Origin: Ottowia sp. | Lineage (GTDB): Bacteria; Pseudomonadota; Gammaproteobacteria; Burkholderiales; Burkholderiaceae_C | Direction: 5' to 3' | NCBI RefSeq assembly: GCF_016703145.1 | Contig: NZ_JADJCO010000005.1 | Coordinates: 496,001-560,000, forward strand | Length of the DNA: 64,000 bases | Shown here: piece by piece, positions 52,188-61,742 of the stretch | How the letters are laid out: the number at the start of each line of letters is the position of its first letter | How positions within the stretch are numbered: the stretch's first letter is position 1 | The notes under the pieces: model-generated | What the model was told of the DNA's origin: nothing | Databases searched by the model: none | Seen by the model: the letters and a program-made list of their open reading frames with translations, nothing else | Made by a program: the position numbers and the translations under genes

Positions 52188-52544
52188 ATGGGCTGGTTCT
52201 CCAAATCCTCGGGCGACTTCTTCCTCTCCACCGTGGTGCCGCAGGGGCAGGGCGGGGCGCAGGTGGCGCAGTTCCTGGGCCTGGTCAACGGTGAGGCCGT
52301 GATCGGCGCCAACATCTTCCGCGACGTGTTCTCCAGCGTGCGCGACGTGGTGGGCGGGCGCGCCGGCGGCTACGAGCGCGCGTTGGCCGGCGCGCGCGAG
52401 GCGGCGCTGGACGACATGAAGGCCGCCGCCCGCGCACTGGGCGCCAACGGCATCGTCGGCATCGACTTCGACTACGAGGTGCTGGGCGAGACCAACGGGA
52501 TGATGCTGGTGTCGGTGTCGGGCACGGCGGTGACGATGGGGTGA
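52188..52544 (+). CDS. YbjQ/UPF0145 family protein
   Basis: 118 residues from the ATG at 52188, which places GGGAG seven bases upstream; the ATG at 52182 would be too close to it. LVNGEAVIGANIFRDVFSSVRDVVGGRAGGYE (split) and AARALGANGIVGIDFDYEVLG are the heavy-metal-binding-like YbjQ core. The protein is small and soluble with no known biochemical role. Confidence 0.85.
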   Translation: MGWFSKSSGDFFLSTVVPQGQGGAQVAQFLGLVNGEAVIGANIFRDVFSSVRDVVGGRAGGYERALAGAREAALDDMKAAARALGANGIVGIDFDYEVLGETNGMMLVSVSGTAVTMG

Positions 52545-52554
52545 CGGCGCCGCC

Positions 52555-53655
52555 TCAAGGCCGCGGCGCCAGCGCTTCGGCCAGGGCCAGCACCGACAGC
52601 GGCGCCGAGCCCTCGGCCTTGTTGTTGATGGTGACGTAGGCCGGCTGCCCCGCCGCGGTGGTGCCGGCGATGACGCGCGCCAGGGTCGCGCGGGTGTCCG
52701 GATCGGGATCGACCAGCGCATCGAAGGGCTCGTACAGTTGCCGGGCGGCGTCGTAGCCGTGGGCGCCGTGGCGGCGGTGCAGGTTCCAGCGGCAGACCAG
52801 CGGCCCGGGCCACAGGGCGCGCAGCAGGGGCAGCTGGTCCTCGATGGGCGGCATCTTGGCGTGCAGGCCCAGGCCGTAGGTGACCGCGTTGCGCGCACGG
52901 GCGCCCCGCAAGGCGGCCGCCAGCAGGGGCGCGTGCTCGGCGCTCAGGAAGGCGGCGTCGCGCACCTCCACCGCCAGCACGCCATCGGGTGCTGTCGGGG
53001 CGAGCGGGGGCAGGGCGGCCAGCAGCGACCCGAGGCGCGCGATCAGTTCGGGCAGGCGCGCCAGCCACGGGCTGGGCAGGGGGCTGATCTGGAACACCAG
53101 CGCGCCCACGCGCTCGCCCAGGCCCTGCAGCGCCGGCTCGACGAACTGGCGCAGGGCCAGTTCAGGATCGAGAAACGCCGGGTTCGGCGCCTTGCCCCGG
53201 CCGTCCGCGGCGCGCACCAGGGCGTCGGTCACCAGGCTCGGTGCCTTGACGACGAAGCGGAAGCGCGGCGGCACCTGGGCCGCGCAGCGCGCGTATTCGC
53301 TGGCGCTGAGCGGGCGGTAGAAGGCGCGGTCCAGGCTGACGGTGCGCAGCAGCGGGTGCCGCGCGTAGGCCGCCAGTCCGTCGCGGGAGAGCCGGTTTTC
53401 GGCGTAGTCGCCGTCCCAGACCAGCCCGCGCCAGCCCGGGAAGTGCCAGGACGAGGTGCCCAGGTACAGGCGCGGCGGCAGCGCCTGGCCGAGCGCCTGC
53501 CAGGACGGGTCCGGCGCCACGGGCAGCACCTCGGCGGCGGCGCGGCGCCGGGAAGCCGCCGCGGCGGTCTCCTGGACGGCCCCGTCCTGCGCGGAGGGGT
53601 CCGGCCCGGCCTCGAACAGCGTGCCTTGGGGAAGGTGGGGCGGGGTGGTGGCCAT
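52555..53655 (-). CDS. DUF72 family protein
   Basis: 366 residues. After a ~60-residue low-complexity leader the DUF72 TIM-barrel-like domain starts at YLGTSSWHFPGWRGLVW; FRFVVKAPSLVTDALV, LVFQISPLPSPWL and the late YVTINNKAEGSAPLS segment are typical. The family's activity is unknown, although weak relation to nucleases has been discussed. The long N-terminal leader may mean a later true start. Confidence 0.85.
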   Translation of the reverse strand: MATTPPHLPQGTLFEAGPDPSAQDGAVQETAAAASRRRAAAEVLPVAPDPSWQALGQALPPRLYLGTSSWHFPGWRGLVWDGDYAENRLSRDGLAAYARHPLLRTVSLDRAFYRPLSASEYARCAAQVPPRFRFVVKAPSLVTDALVRAADGRGKAPNPAFLDPELALRQFVEPALQGLGERVGALVFQISPLPSPWLARLPELIARLGSLLAALPPLAPTAPDGVLAVEVRDAAFLSAEHAPLLAAALRGARARNAVTYGLGLHAKMPPIEDQLPLLRALWPGPLVCRWNLHRRHGAHGYDAARQLYEPFDALVDPDPDTRATLARVIAGTTAAGQPAYVTINNKAEGSAPLSVLALAEALAPRP

Positions 53656-53768
53656 GATGGGGATCGAATCCTGTGCCAGCGCTTTCTCCGTCTGCGCCGG
53701 TAGCTATGATGATGATAGCGCAGCGGGCGCGCGGCTGTCTGGGCGGGGCTGCGCTACCATCCTCCGCC

Positions 53769-54416
53769 ATGTATCTGCCCCCTCCGTTCACCTGCCGCGA
53801 TGCCGCGCTGGCCGCCGGCATCGTGCGCGCCCACCCGCTGGCGAGCCTGGTCACCACGGATGACGACGGAATGCCCGAGGCCAGCCACCTGCCGATGCAC
53901 CTGTCGATCACGGACGACGGGCGCTGGACGCTGTGGGGCCACATGGCGCGCGCCAACCCGCAGTGGCGCCACTTGCAGGCGCGGCCGCAGGCGCTGGCCA
54001 CCTTCCTCGGCCCGCACGCCTACCAGTCGCCGCAGGTGTACCCCGACACGGCGCGCGTGCCCACCTGGCACTACGTGGCCGTGCATTGCCGGGTGACGGC
54101 GCGGTTGATCGGCCATGACGACGCGGCCGCCAAGGACCGGCTGCTCAAGGCCCTGATCGACGATCACGAACCCGCCTACGCCGACCAGTGGCGGGCGCGG
54201 GACGAGGCGTTCCAGCGGCGCATGCTGGCCGGCATCGCCGCGTTCGAGCTGCAGGTGGACGAGTGGCAGTGCGCCCTCAAGCTGAACCAGCACCGGCCCG
54301 AGGCGCACGCTGCCATGCAGGCCCGCTACGCCGCCGGCACACCCGACGAGCGGGCGCTGGCGCGCTGGATGGAACGGTTGGGCCTGCTGCCGGCGGGCGC
54401 GGCGGACGCCGATTGA
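53769..54416 (+). CDS. PaiB-type FMN-binding protein
   Basis: 215 residues: MYLPPPFTCRDAALAAGIVR, HPLASLVTTDDDGMPEASHLP, LWGHMARANPQWRHL and VPTWHYVAVHCRVTARLI match the FMN-binding negative regulator PaiB. In Bacillus it influences sporulation and protease genes; in proteobacteria its role is undefined. A split-barrel flavin fold is expected. Confidence 0.9.
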   Translation: MYLPPPFTCRDAALAAGIVRAHPLASLVTTDDDGMPEASHLPMHLSITDDGRWTLWGHMARANPQWRHLQARPQALATFLGPHAYQSPQVYPDTARVPTWHYVAVHCRVTARLIGHDDAAAKDRLLKALIDDHEPAYADQWRARDEAFQRRMLAGIAAFELQVDEWQCALKLNQHRPEAHAAMQARYAAGTPDERALARWMERLGLLPAGAADAD

Positions 54417-54423
54417 TGTTCAT

Positions 54424-54481
54424 GGTCAAAATGGCCTTCAGCCCGCTTCCATACTGCGCCACAAGCTCTTGAAATAAGAGT
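54424..54481 (+). repeat. Dispersed ~60 bp repeat, copy 12
   Basis: GGTCAAAATGGCCTTCAGCC, CGCTTCCATACTGCGCCAC, AAGCTCTTGAAATAAGAGTA. It fills the gap between the paiB-type gene and the tadA fusion. Confidence 0.82.
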
Positions 54482-54486
54482 AAACC

Positions 54487-55863
54487 GTGAGCATGCCTGC
54501 CGCTGACGACACCCACTGGATGCGCCACGCCCTGACCCAGGCCCGCGCCGCCGCCGACGCGGGCGAGGTGCCGGTGGGCGCCGTGGTGGTGCGGGACGGC
54601 CGCGTCATCGCCGCCGGCCGCAACGCCCCCATCGGCGCGCACGACCCCACGGCGCACGCCGAGTTGGTGGCGCTGCGCGCCGCGGCGGGGCAACTGGGCA
54701 ACTACCGCCTGGACGGCTGCACGCTCTACGTCACGCTGGAGCCCTGCGCCATGTGCGTCGGCGCCATGCTGCACGCGCGTCTGGACCGCGTGGTGTTCGG
54801 CGCGCCGGACCCGCGCACCGGCGCCGCCGGCTCGGTGCTCGACCTGTTCGGCGAACCCCGCTTGAACCACCGCACGCAGGTGCACGGCGGCGTGCTGGCC
54901 GACGACTGCGGCGCGCTGCTGCGCGGCTTCTTCAAGCTGCGGCGCGTCAACCCCAGCCCCTTGCGCGACGACGCGCTGCGCACGCCCGACGCGGCCTTCG
55001 AGCACCTGCCGGACTACCCCTGGCCGCCGCGTTACGTCAGCGATCTGCCCGCGCTGGGCGGCTGGCGCCTGCACCACCTCGACGAAGGCCCCCCGGACGC
55101 GCCGCTCACTTGGCTGTGCCTGCACGGCAATCCGAGCTGGAGCTACCTGTACCGCCGCATGGTCCCGGTCTTCACCGCCGCCGGCCACCGCGTGGTGGCG
55201 CCCGACCTGATCGGCTTCGGCAAGAGCGACAAGCCCAAGAAGGAGGACGCCCACGGCTTCGCCTTCCACCGGCAGGTACTGCTGGAGCTGGTGGAGCGGC
55301 TCGACCTGCGGCGCGTGGTGCTCGTGGTGCAAGACTGGGGCGGCCTGCTGGGCCTGACGCTGCCGCTGGCCGCGCCCGGCCGCTACCACGGCCTGCTGGC
55401 GATGAACACGATGCTGGCCACCGGCGACACGCCGCTGCCGCCGGGCTTCGCCGCCTGGCGCGAGATGTGCGCCCGGAACCCGGCCTTCGACATCGCGCGG
55501 CTGCTGGCGCGCGGCAACCCGCACCTGGGCGCGGCCGAGTGCGCCGCCTACGGGGCGCCGTTTCCCGACGCCGGCCACCGCGCCGCCACGCGCGCCTTCC
55601 CGCGCCTGTTGCCCGAGCACTCCGGCGACGACGGCGCCGCCGTCTCACGCGCCGCGCGCGACTTCTGGCGCCAGCGCTGGCAGGGCTGCGGCCTGGTGGT
55701 GGCCGGCGCGCGCGACCCGGTGCTGGGCGAGCCGGCGATGCGCGCGCTGCAGGCCGACATCCAGGGCTGCCCGCCGCCGTGGGTGTTGCCGCAGGCCGGC
55801 CACTTCGTGCCCGAGCACGGGCGCGAAATCGCCGAGCGGGCGGTGGCACACTTCGCCCCCTGA
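54487..55863 (+). CDS. TadA tRNA adenosine deaminase fused to haloalkane-dehalogenase-like hydrolase
   Basis: 458 residues (GTG at 54487, or ATG at 54493). Residues ~1-155 are TadA: zinc motif HAE (H57) and PCAMC (C87, C90), which deaminates A34 to inosine in tRNA-Arg. Residues ~165-458 are an alpha/beta hydrolase of the haloalkane dehalogenase I type: oxyanion motif HGNPSWSYLYR, nucleophile D283 in VVQDWGGLLGL and catalytic H439 in QAGHFVPEHG. No stop or frameshift separates them, so a two-domain fusion is encoded. Both catalytic sets look complete. Whether the second half dehalogenates anything is unknown. Confidence 0.9.
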   Translation: MSMPAADDTHWMRHALTQARAAADAGEVPVGAVVVRDGRVIAAGRNAPIGAHDPTAHAELVALRAAAGQLGNYRLDGCTLYVTLEPCAMCVGAMLHARLDRVVFGAPDPRTGAAGSVLDLFGEPRLNHRTQVHGGVLADDCGALLRGFFKLRRVNPSPLRDDALRTPDAAFEHLPDYPWPPRYVSDLPALGGWRLHHLDEGPPDAPLTWLCLHGNPSWSYLYRRMVPVFTAAGHRVVAPDLIGFGKSDKPKKEDAHGFAFHRQVLLELVERLDLRRVVLVVQDWGGLLGLTLPLAAPGRYHGLLAMNTMLATGDTPLPPGFAAWREMCARNPAFDIARLLARGNPHLGAAECAAYGAPFPDAGHRAATRAFPRLLPEHSGDDGAAVSRAARDFWRQRWQGCGLVVAGARDPVLGEPAMRALQADIQGCPPPWVLPQAGHFVPEHGREIAERAVAHFAP

Positions 55864-55891
55864 CCGGCCGCGTCCGGCCGCCGCGCCGAAT

Positions 55892-55955
55892 CTATAATTT
55901 TGATAGCTTGAGGTGCAGTCTGCATCCCGGCTGACGCCCGATTTCATTCAAAAAT
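55892..55955 (-). repeat. Dispersed ~60 bp repeat, copy 13
   Basis: Minus orientation: TTTTTGAATGAAATCGGGCG, TCAGCCGGGATGCAGACTGC, AAGCTATCAAAATTATAG. It sits directly upstream of the ldcA start. Confidence 0.78.
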
Positions 55956-55967
55956 CCCCGATCTGCC

Positions 55968-56939
55968 ATGGCCCGCATTTACGTCTACTCTCCCTCCGGT
56001 GCCGTGGGCGACCGCGCCGCCTTCCGCCGCGGCCTGAAGTGCCTGCAGGCCCTGGGCCACGAGGTCGAGGTGGACCCCGACGCCCTGACCCGCTGGCAGC
56101 GCTTTGCCGGCGACGACGCCACGCGCCTGGCCGCCATCGGCCGCGCCGCCGCCAGCGGCGCCGACGTGGCGCTGACCACGCGCGGCGGCTACGGGCTGAC
56201 CCGCCTGCTGCCGCAACTGCCCTGGCGGCAGATCGCCCGCGCCATCGAGCGGGGCACGCAGTTCGTCGGCTTCAGCGACTTCACCGCGCTGCAACTGGGG
56301 CTGCTGGCGACGACCGGGGCCACGACCTGGGCCGGCCCGGCGCTGTGCGCGGACTTCGGCGCGGCCGACGCGGGCGACACCGCCGACGGCCATGGCGGCG
56401 CGCCCGTGCCCGCCGGCCCGGACGAGATCATGCTGGCCTGCTTCGACGACCTGGTCAGCGGCAGCAGCGAAGGCACGGGCTGGCGCCTGCCCCTGCCGGA
56501 CGTGGCGGCGCTGGCCGGCCGGCAGGGCCTGCTGGCGCACCACGCGCCGCTGTGGGGCGGCAACCTGGCCATGGTGGTGTCGCTGCTCGGCACGCCGTGG
56601 TGGCCCGACGTGCAGGGCGGCGTGCTGTTCCTGGAGGACGTGGGCGAGCACCCCTACCGCGTCGAGCGCATGCTGGCCCAGCTGCTGCATGCCGGGGTGC
56701 TGGCGCGGCAGAAGGCCGTCGTGCTGGGCCAGTTCACAGGCTACCGGCTGGCGCCGCACGACCGCGGCTATTCGATGGCCAAGGTCGTCGACGGGCTGCG
56801 CGGCCAGCTCAAGGTGCCGGTGCTCACCGGCCTGCCGTTCGGCCACGTGCCGACCAAGGTGCTGCTGCCCGTGGGAGCGAAGATCGACCTGCTGGTGGAA
56901 GGACGCGAGGCCCTGCTGCTGTGGGGCCACCAGCACTGA
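55968..56939 (+). CDS. Muramoyltetrapeptide (LD-)carboxypeptidase, S66 family
   Basis: 323 residues: YVYSPSGAVGDRAAFRRGL, TTRGGYGLTRLLPQLPW, the nucleophile region FVGFSDFTALQLGL, LWGGNLAMVVSLLGTPW and LFLEDVGEHPYRVERML carry the S66 Ser-Glu-His set. It trims the terminal D-alanine from cytoplasmic murein tetrapeptides during recycling. Convergent with the Bug-type gene. Confidence 0.92.
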   Translation: MARIYVYSPSGAVGDRAAFRRGLKCLQALGHEVEVDPDALTRWQRFAGDDATRLAAIGRAAASGADVALTTRGGYGLTRLLPQLPWRQIARAIERGTQFVGFSDFTALQLGLLATTGATTWAGPALCADFGAADAGDTADGHGGAPVPAGPDEIMLACFDDLVSGSSEGTGWRLPLPDVAALAGRQGLLAHHAPLWGGNLAMVVSLLGTPWWPDVQGGVLFLEDVGEHPYRVERMLAQLLHAGVLARQKAVVLGQFTGYRLAPHDRGYSMAKVVDGLRGQLKVPVLTGLPFGHVPTKVLLPVGAKIDLLVEGREALLLWGHQH

Positions 56940-56949
56940 AAGGCCGGTG

Positions 56950-57951
56950 TCAGCCGGCGGTGGCGCCGGACTCCTTCACCACCTTCTTCCACTTCTCGTT
57001 CTCGGCCTTGATGAAGGCGGTGAATTCGGCCGGCGATTCGGCGACGATCTCGCCGCCCTGCTCCTGGATCTTCTTGACCACGGCGGGGTTCTTGAGCGCC
57101 TTGATGATGGACTCATGAAGCTTGGCCTGCACGGCGGCCGGGGTCTTGACGGGCACGAACAGGCCGAACCACGACATGGCCTGGTAGCCGGGCACGCCGG
57201 CTTCGGCCACCGTGGGCACGTCAGGCAGCTCGGGCGAGCGCTTGGACGTGGTCACGGCGATGGGACGCAGCTTGCCGGAGCGCACGTGCTGAATGGCCGA
57301 GGGCATGTTGTCAAACATGATGGCGATCTGGTTGCCCAGCAGGTCGGTGATGGCCGGCGCGCTGCCCTTGTAGGGCACGTGCGTCAGCTTCACGCCGGTC
57401 ATGGTCTCGAACAGCGCGCCCGACAGGTGCGGCGACGAGCCGTTGCCCGGCGAGCCGAAATTGACCTTGCCCGGGTTGGCCTTGGCGTGGGCGATCAGTT
57501 CCTTCACGGTCTTGAAGGGCTGCTGCGGATGGGACACCAGCAGGTTGGGCACGTTGGCCACGCGGGTCAGCGGCGCGAAGTCCTGGTTGGGGTTGAAGGG
57601 CATCTTGGCGTAGAGCCATTCGTTGATGGAATGCGTGCCCACGGTGCCCATGAAGAGGGTGTAGCCGTCGGCCGGGGCGCGGGCCGCGTGCTGGCCGCCG
57701 ATGTTGCCGCCGGCGCCGGCGCGGTTGTCGATGATGACCGGCTGGCCCAGGTCCTCGCTCATGGCCTGGCCGACGACGCGGGCCAGGATGTCGGTGGTGC
57801 CGCCCGCCACGAAGGGCACGACGATGGTGAGGGGCTTGCTGGGAAAGCGGTCCTGGGCCAGGGCCGGGGTGGCGGCCGCCGCGGCCAGGGCCGCCGCCGC
57901 CAGGGTCTTCAGGCCGGCGCGGCGGGAGAGGGTGCGGAAAAATTCAGTCAT
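56950..57951 (-). CDS. Bug-family (TctC-like) tripartite transporter binding protein
   Basis: 333 residues from the ATG at 57951 (another ATG lies 12 bases upstream). A twin-arginine-like signal peptide (SRRAGLKTLAAAA ... ALAQ) precedes a Bug fold: FPSKPLTIVVPFVAGGTTDI, VIIDNRAGAGGNIGGQHAA, FGSPGNGSSPHLSGALFE and AEAGVPGYQAMSWFGLFVP. It is periplasmic and typically binds a carboxylate. It follows pcaF on the same strand, so an aromatic or dicarboxylate ligand linked to the pathway is plausible. No TctA/TctB genes are nearby. Confidence 0.9.
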   Translation of the reverse strand: MTEFFRTLSRRAGLKTLAAAALAAAAATPALAQDRFPSKPLTIVVPFVAGGTTDILARVVGQAMSEDLGQPVIIDNRAGAGGNIGGQHAARAPADGYTLFMGTVGTHSINEWLYAKMPFNPNQDFAPLTRVANVPNLLVSHPQQPFKTVKELIAHAKANPGKVNFGSPGNGSSPHLSGALFETMTGVKLTHVPYKGSAPAITDLLGNQIAIMFDNMPSAIQHVRSGKLRPIAVTTSKRSPELPDVPTVAEAGVPGYQAMSWFGLFVPVKTPAAVQAKLHESIIKALKNPAVVKKIQEQGGEIVAESPAEFTAFIKAENEKWKKVVKESGATAG

Positions 57952-58024
57952 AAGGGTTTCCATGAAATGGGCGAGGGGCCCGGGAGCGGATGGATGGGTG
58001 GCGGCCTGTGCTTGGTCGAGGCCT

Positions 58025-59230
<1,206 letters not shown>

Positions 59231-59245
59231 GGAGTCTCCTGAAGG

Positions 59246-59305
59246 TTGCTATGAAAACGTGAGCTATCAGCGCTTTATGGGTACGGGCTGATGGCCGATT
59301 CGATG
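59246..59305 (-). repeat. Dispersed ~60 bp repeat, copy 14
   Basis: Minus orientation: TCGAATCGGCCATCAGCCC, GTACCCATAAAGCGC, TGATAGCTCACGTTTTCATAGC. It lies between pcaJ and pcaF inside the operon. Confidence 0.75.
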
Positions 59306-59306
59306 C

Positions 59307-59951
59307 TTATTGCGCGATCAGCAGGCCGATGATGCGCTGCAGTTCGGCGTGCGACAGCCCGGGCACAGTATCGATCAGGCGCAGGCCGCCGGGCGAACAT
59401 TCCAGCGTGCACAGATCGGTGTAGATGCGTTTGACGCAGGCCAGGCCCGTGAGGGGATAGGTGCAGGACTGGACCACCTTGCATTCGCCGGTCTTGGTCA
59501 TCAGGTCCATCATCACCCAGGTCTGCCTGGCGCCCACGGCCAGGTCCATGGCGCCGCCCACGGCGGGAATGGCGCCGGGCTCGCCGGTGCTCCAGTTGGC
59601 CAGATCGCCGGTGGCGGACACCTGGAAGCCGCCGAGCACCGAGATGTCCAGGTGGCCGCCGCGCATCATGGCGAAGCTGTCGGCATGGTGGAAGTAGCAG
59701 CCGCCGGGCAGCAGCGTCACGGGCTGCTTGCCGGCGTTGGTGAGGTCGTAGTCCTCCTGGCCTTCGGCGGGCGCCGGGCCCATGCCCAGGATGCCGTTCT
59801 CGCTTTGCAGGATGACTTCGCGGCCGGCGGGGATGTGGTTGGCCACCTGGGTTGGCATGCCGATGCCCAGGTTGACGTAGGCCCCGTCGAAGATGTCCTG
59901 CGCCACGCGTTGGGCGAGTTCCGTCTTGCTTCTTTTGTGATAGCTGGTCAC
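59307..59951 (-). CDS. pcaJ: 3-oxoadipate CoA-transferase subunit B
   Basis: 214 residues: VNLGIGMPTQVANHIPAG, catalytic E51 in QSENGILGMGP, GGHLDISVLGGFQVS and LTGLACVKRIYTDLCTLE match the family I CoA-transferase beta subunit. With PcaI it moves CoA from succinyl-CoA to 3-oxoadipate. 27 bases separate it from pcaI. Confidence 0.93.
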   Translation of the reverse strand: MTSYHKRSKTELAQRVAQDIFDGAYVNLGIGMPTQVANHIPAGREVILQSENGILGMGPAPAEGQEDYDLTNAGKQPVTLLPGGCYFHHADSFAMMRGGHLDISVLGGFQVSATGDLANWSTGEPGAIPAVGGAMDLAVGARQTWVMMDLMTKTGECKVVQSCTYPLTGLACVKRIYTDLCTLECSPGGLRLIDTVPGLSHAELQRIIGLLIAQ

Positions 59952-59978
59952 GCTTGTGGCTCCTGGGCTAGAGGGCGA

Positions 59979-60680
59979 TCAGGCCGCATTCTTGAACCCG
60001 CCGGCCTTGGTGGCCACGCGGTCGATCTTCACCACCTTGCTGACGTAGATGCCGGGGGTGACGATGGCTTCCGGGTCGAGCTGGCCGAGTTCCACGATCT
60101 CGTGCACGGTGGCCACGGTGAACTTGGCGGCGGTGGCCATCACGGGGCCGAAGTTGCGCGCCGACATGCGGTAGGTGAGGTTGCCCCAGCGGTCGCCCTT
60201 TTCGGCCTTGATGAGGGCCACGTCGCCGTGGATGGGGTACTCCAGAACGTACTGGCGGCCGTTGATCTCGCGCGTTTCCTTGCCGCTGGCGAGTTCGGTG
60301 CCGTAGGCCGTGGGACAGAAGAAGGCGCCGATGCCCGCGCCGGCCGCGCGCATGCGCTCGGCCAGGTTGCCCTGGGGCACGAGTTCGAGTTCGATCTTGC
60401 CGCCGCGGTAGAGGTCGTCAAACACCCAGCTGTCCACCTGGCGCGGAAAGCTGCAGATGATCTTGCGCACCTGGCCGCTGTGGAGGAGGGCGGCCAGCCC
60501 TTCGTAGCCGTTGCCCGCGTTGTTGTTCACCACCGTCAGGTCGCGCGCGCCCTGGGCGATCAGGCCGTAGATGAGTTCGTTGGGGTTGCCCGAGGTGCCG
60601 AAGCCGCCGATCAGCACCGTGGCACCATCCTGGATGCCGCTCAGCGCTTCGGCCACCGATTCGGTGATCTTGTCGATCAT
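59979..60680 (-). CDS. pcaI: 3-oxoadipate CoA-transferase subunit A
   Basis: 233 residues with VLIGGFGTSGNPNELIYGLI near residue 20-40, NNNAGNGYEGLAALLHSGQV and the EYPIHGDVALIKAEKGDRWGNLTYR block of the alpha subunit. First gene of pcaI-pcaJ-pcaF; it diverges from the IclR-type regulator with an operator-like inverted repeat in between. Confidence 0.93.
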   Translation of the reverse strand: MIDKITESVAEALSGIQDGATVLIGGFGTSGNPNELIYGLIAQGARDLTVVNNNAGNGYEGLAALLHSGQVRKIICSFPRQVDSWVFDDLYRGGKIELELVPQGNLAERMRAAGAGIGAFFCPTAYGTELASGKETREINGRQYVLEYPIHGDVALIKAEKGDRWGNLTYRMSARNFGPVMATAAKFTVATVHEIVELGQLDPEAIVTPGIYVSKVVKIDRVATKAGGFKNAA

Positions 60681-60701
60681 GGATGTGTCTCTTCAGGGTT
60701 T

Positions 60702-60735
60702 GTTCTAATGTCGAACAAAAGTTCGTTAATAGAAT
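60702..60735 (+). promoter_or_regulatory. Operator-like repeats between pcaI and the IclR regulator
   Basis: CGAAC and GTTCG (60712-60716, 60721-60725) form an inverted repeat around AAAA, within two related GTTC-containing 15-mers. This resembles the GTTCGATAATCGCAC-type sites of PcaU/PcaR/PobR regulators. It lies between the two divergent starts. Confidence 0.5.
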
Positions 60736-60796
60736 AATTATGGTGGTTGCGATCCAGGCTGTCAATGCAGTTGTGGTGGGTTTTGGCAAGGTATCA

Positions 60797-61600
60797 ATGA
60801 TGGATCGAACGGGAAAAGACAACGCTCCGCGTCCTAGCGACAGCTATGTGCAGTCCTTTGCCCGAGGACTGCAGGCCATCCGCAGCTTCAGCGGCCAGGC
60901 GCCGAGCCAGACGCTGAGCGAGGTGGCCGCGGCCACGGGCATGACGCGCGCCGGCGCGCGGCGCATCCTGCTCACGCTGCAGGCGCTGGGCTACGTGCGC
61001 AGCGATGGCAAGTATTTCGAGCTCACGCCCCGCATCCTGGACTTGGGATTCGCGTATCTCTCGTCCATGCCAATCTGGAACCTGGCGCAGCCGGTGATGG
61101 ACGCGCTGGTGGAGCAGGTTCGCGAATCGTGTTCCATTGCCGTGCTGGACGGGCAGGACGTGGTCTACGTGATGCGCGTGCACACGCACAAGATCATGAG
61201 CACCAATCTCGGCATCGGATCGCGTCTGCCGGCATGCTGGACGTCGCTGGGCCGCGTGCTGCTGGCGGCGCTGCCGCAGGATCAACTGTCGTCGGTGCTG
61301 GCGGAGCGGCCGCGCCAGGCCTTCACCCGTCACACCCTGCAGGACGACGAGGCCTTGCGAGGCGCGATTGCCACGGTGCGCCAGCAGGGCTGGTGCCTGC
61401 TCAACCAGGAGCTGGAAGAGGGCCTGATTTCCATCGCCGCGCCCATCCGCGATGGCCGGGGCGCCACCGTCGCCGCGCTCAACCTCAGCGGCCAGGCCAA
61501 CCGGACCAACCCCGAGGTCATGCGCGAGCAGATGCTGCCGCATGTGCTGAAGGCAGCGGATGAGGTGTCCAGGCTGGTGGCGATGCAGCCGCGCCGATGA
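60797..61600 (+). CDS. pcaR: IclR-family regulator, PcaR/PobR type
   Basis: 267 residues from the ATG at 60797 (an AAGG lies nine bases upstream; the longer reading starts in the operator region). YVQSFARGLQAIRSFSG, LSEVAAATGMTRAGARRILLTLQALGYV (helix-turn-helix, split), and the effector domain NLGIGSRLPACWTSLGRVLLA and LNQELEEGLISIAAPI are typical of PcaR/PcaU/PobR. Diverging from pcaIJF, it should control these genes in response to beta-ketoadipate or protocatechuate. Confidence 0.9.
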   Translation: MMDRTGKDNAPRPSDSYVQSFARGLQAIRSFSGQAPSQTLSEVAAATGMTRAGARRILLTLQALGYVRSDGKYFELTPRILDLGFAYLSSMPIWNLAQPVMDALVEQVRESCSIAVLDGQDVVYVMRVHTHKIMSTNLGIGSRLPACWTSLGRVLLAALPQDQLSSVLAERPRQAFTRHTLQDDEALRGAIATVRQQGWCLLNQELEEGLISIAAPIRDGRGATVAALNLSGQANRTNPEVMREQMLPHVLKAADEVSRLVAMQPRR

Positions 61601-61742
61601 GTTCAGCCACGGTCATTGTGCAAGCGAGCATGTGATAACGCCATGGTATATTGACATAATAAACATCGTATGAAGTAAAACCAATGCCCGGCGCGTAGCC
61701 AGATTTGCGTACGGCCCCGTCAGCTCCCGGAAATTTCTTCCA

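Noticed and set aside
53698..53735. Possible degenerate repeat copy before the paiB-type gene
   Set aside because: TAGCTAT and GATAGCGCAG blocks are present but the rest of the element is missing.
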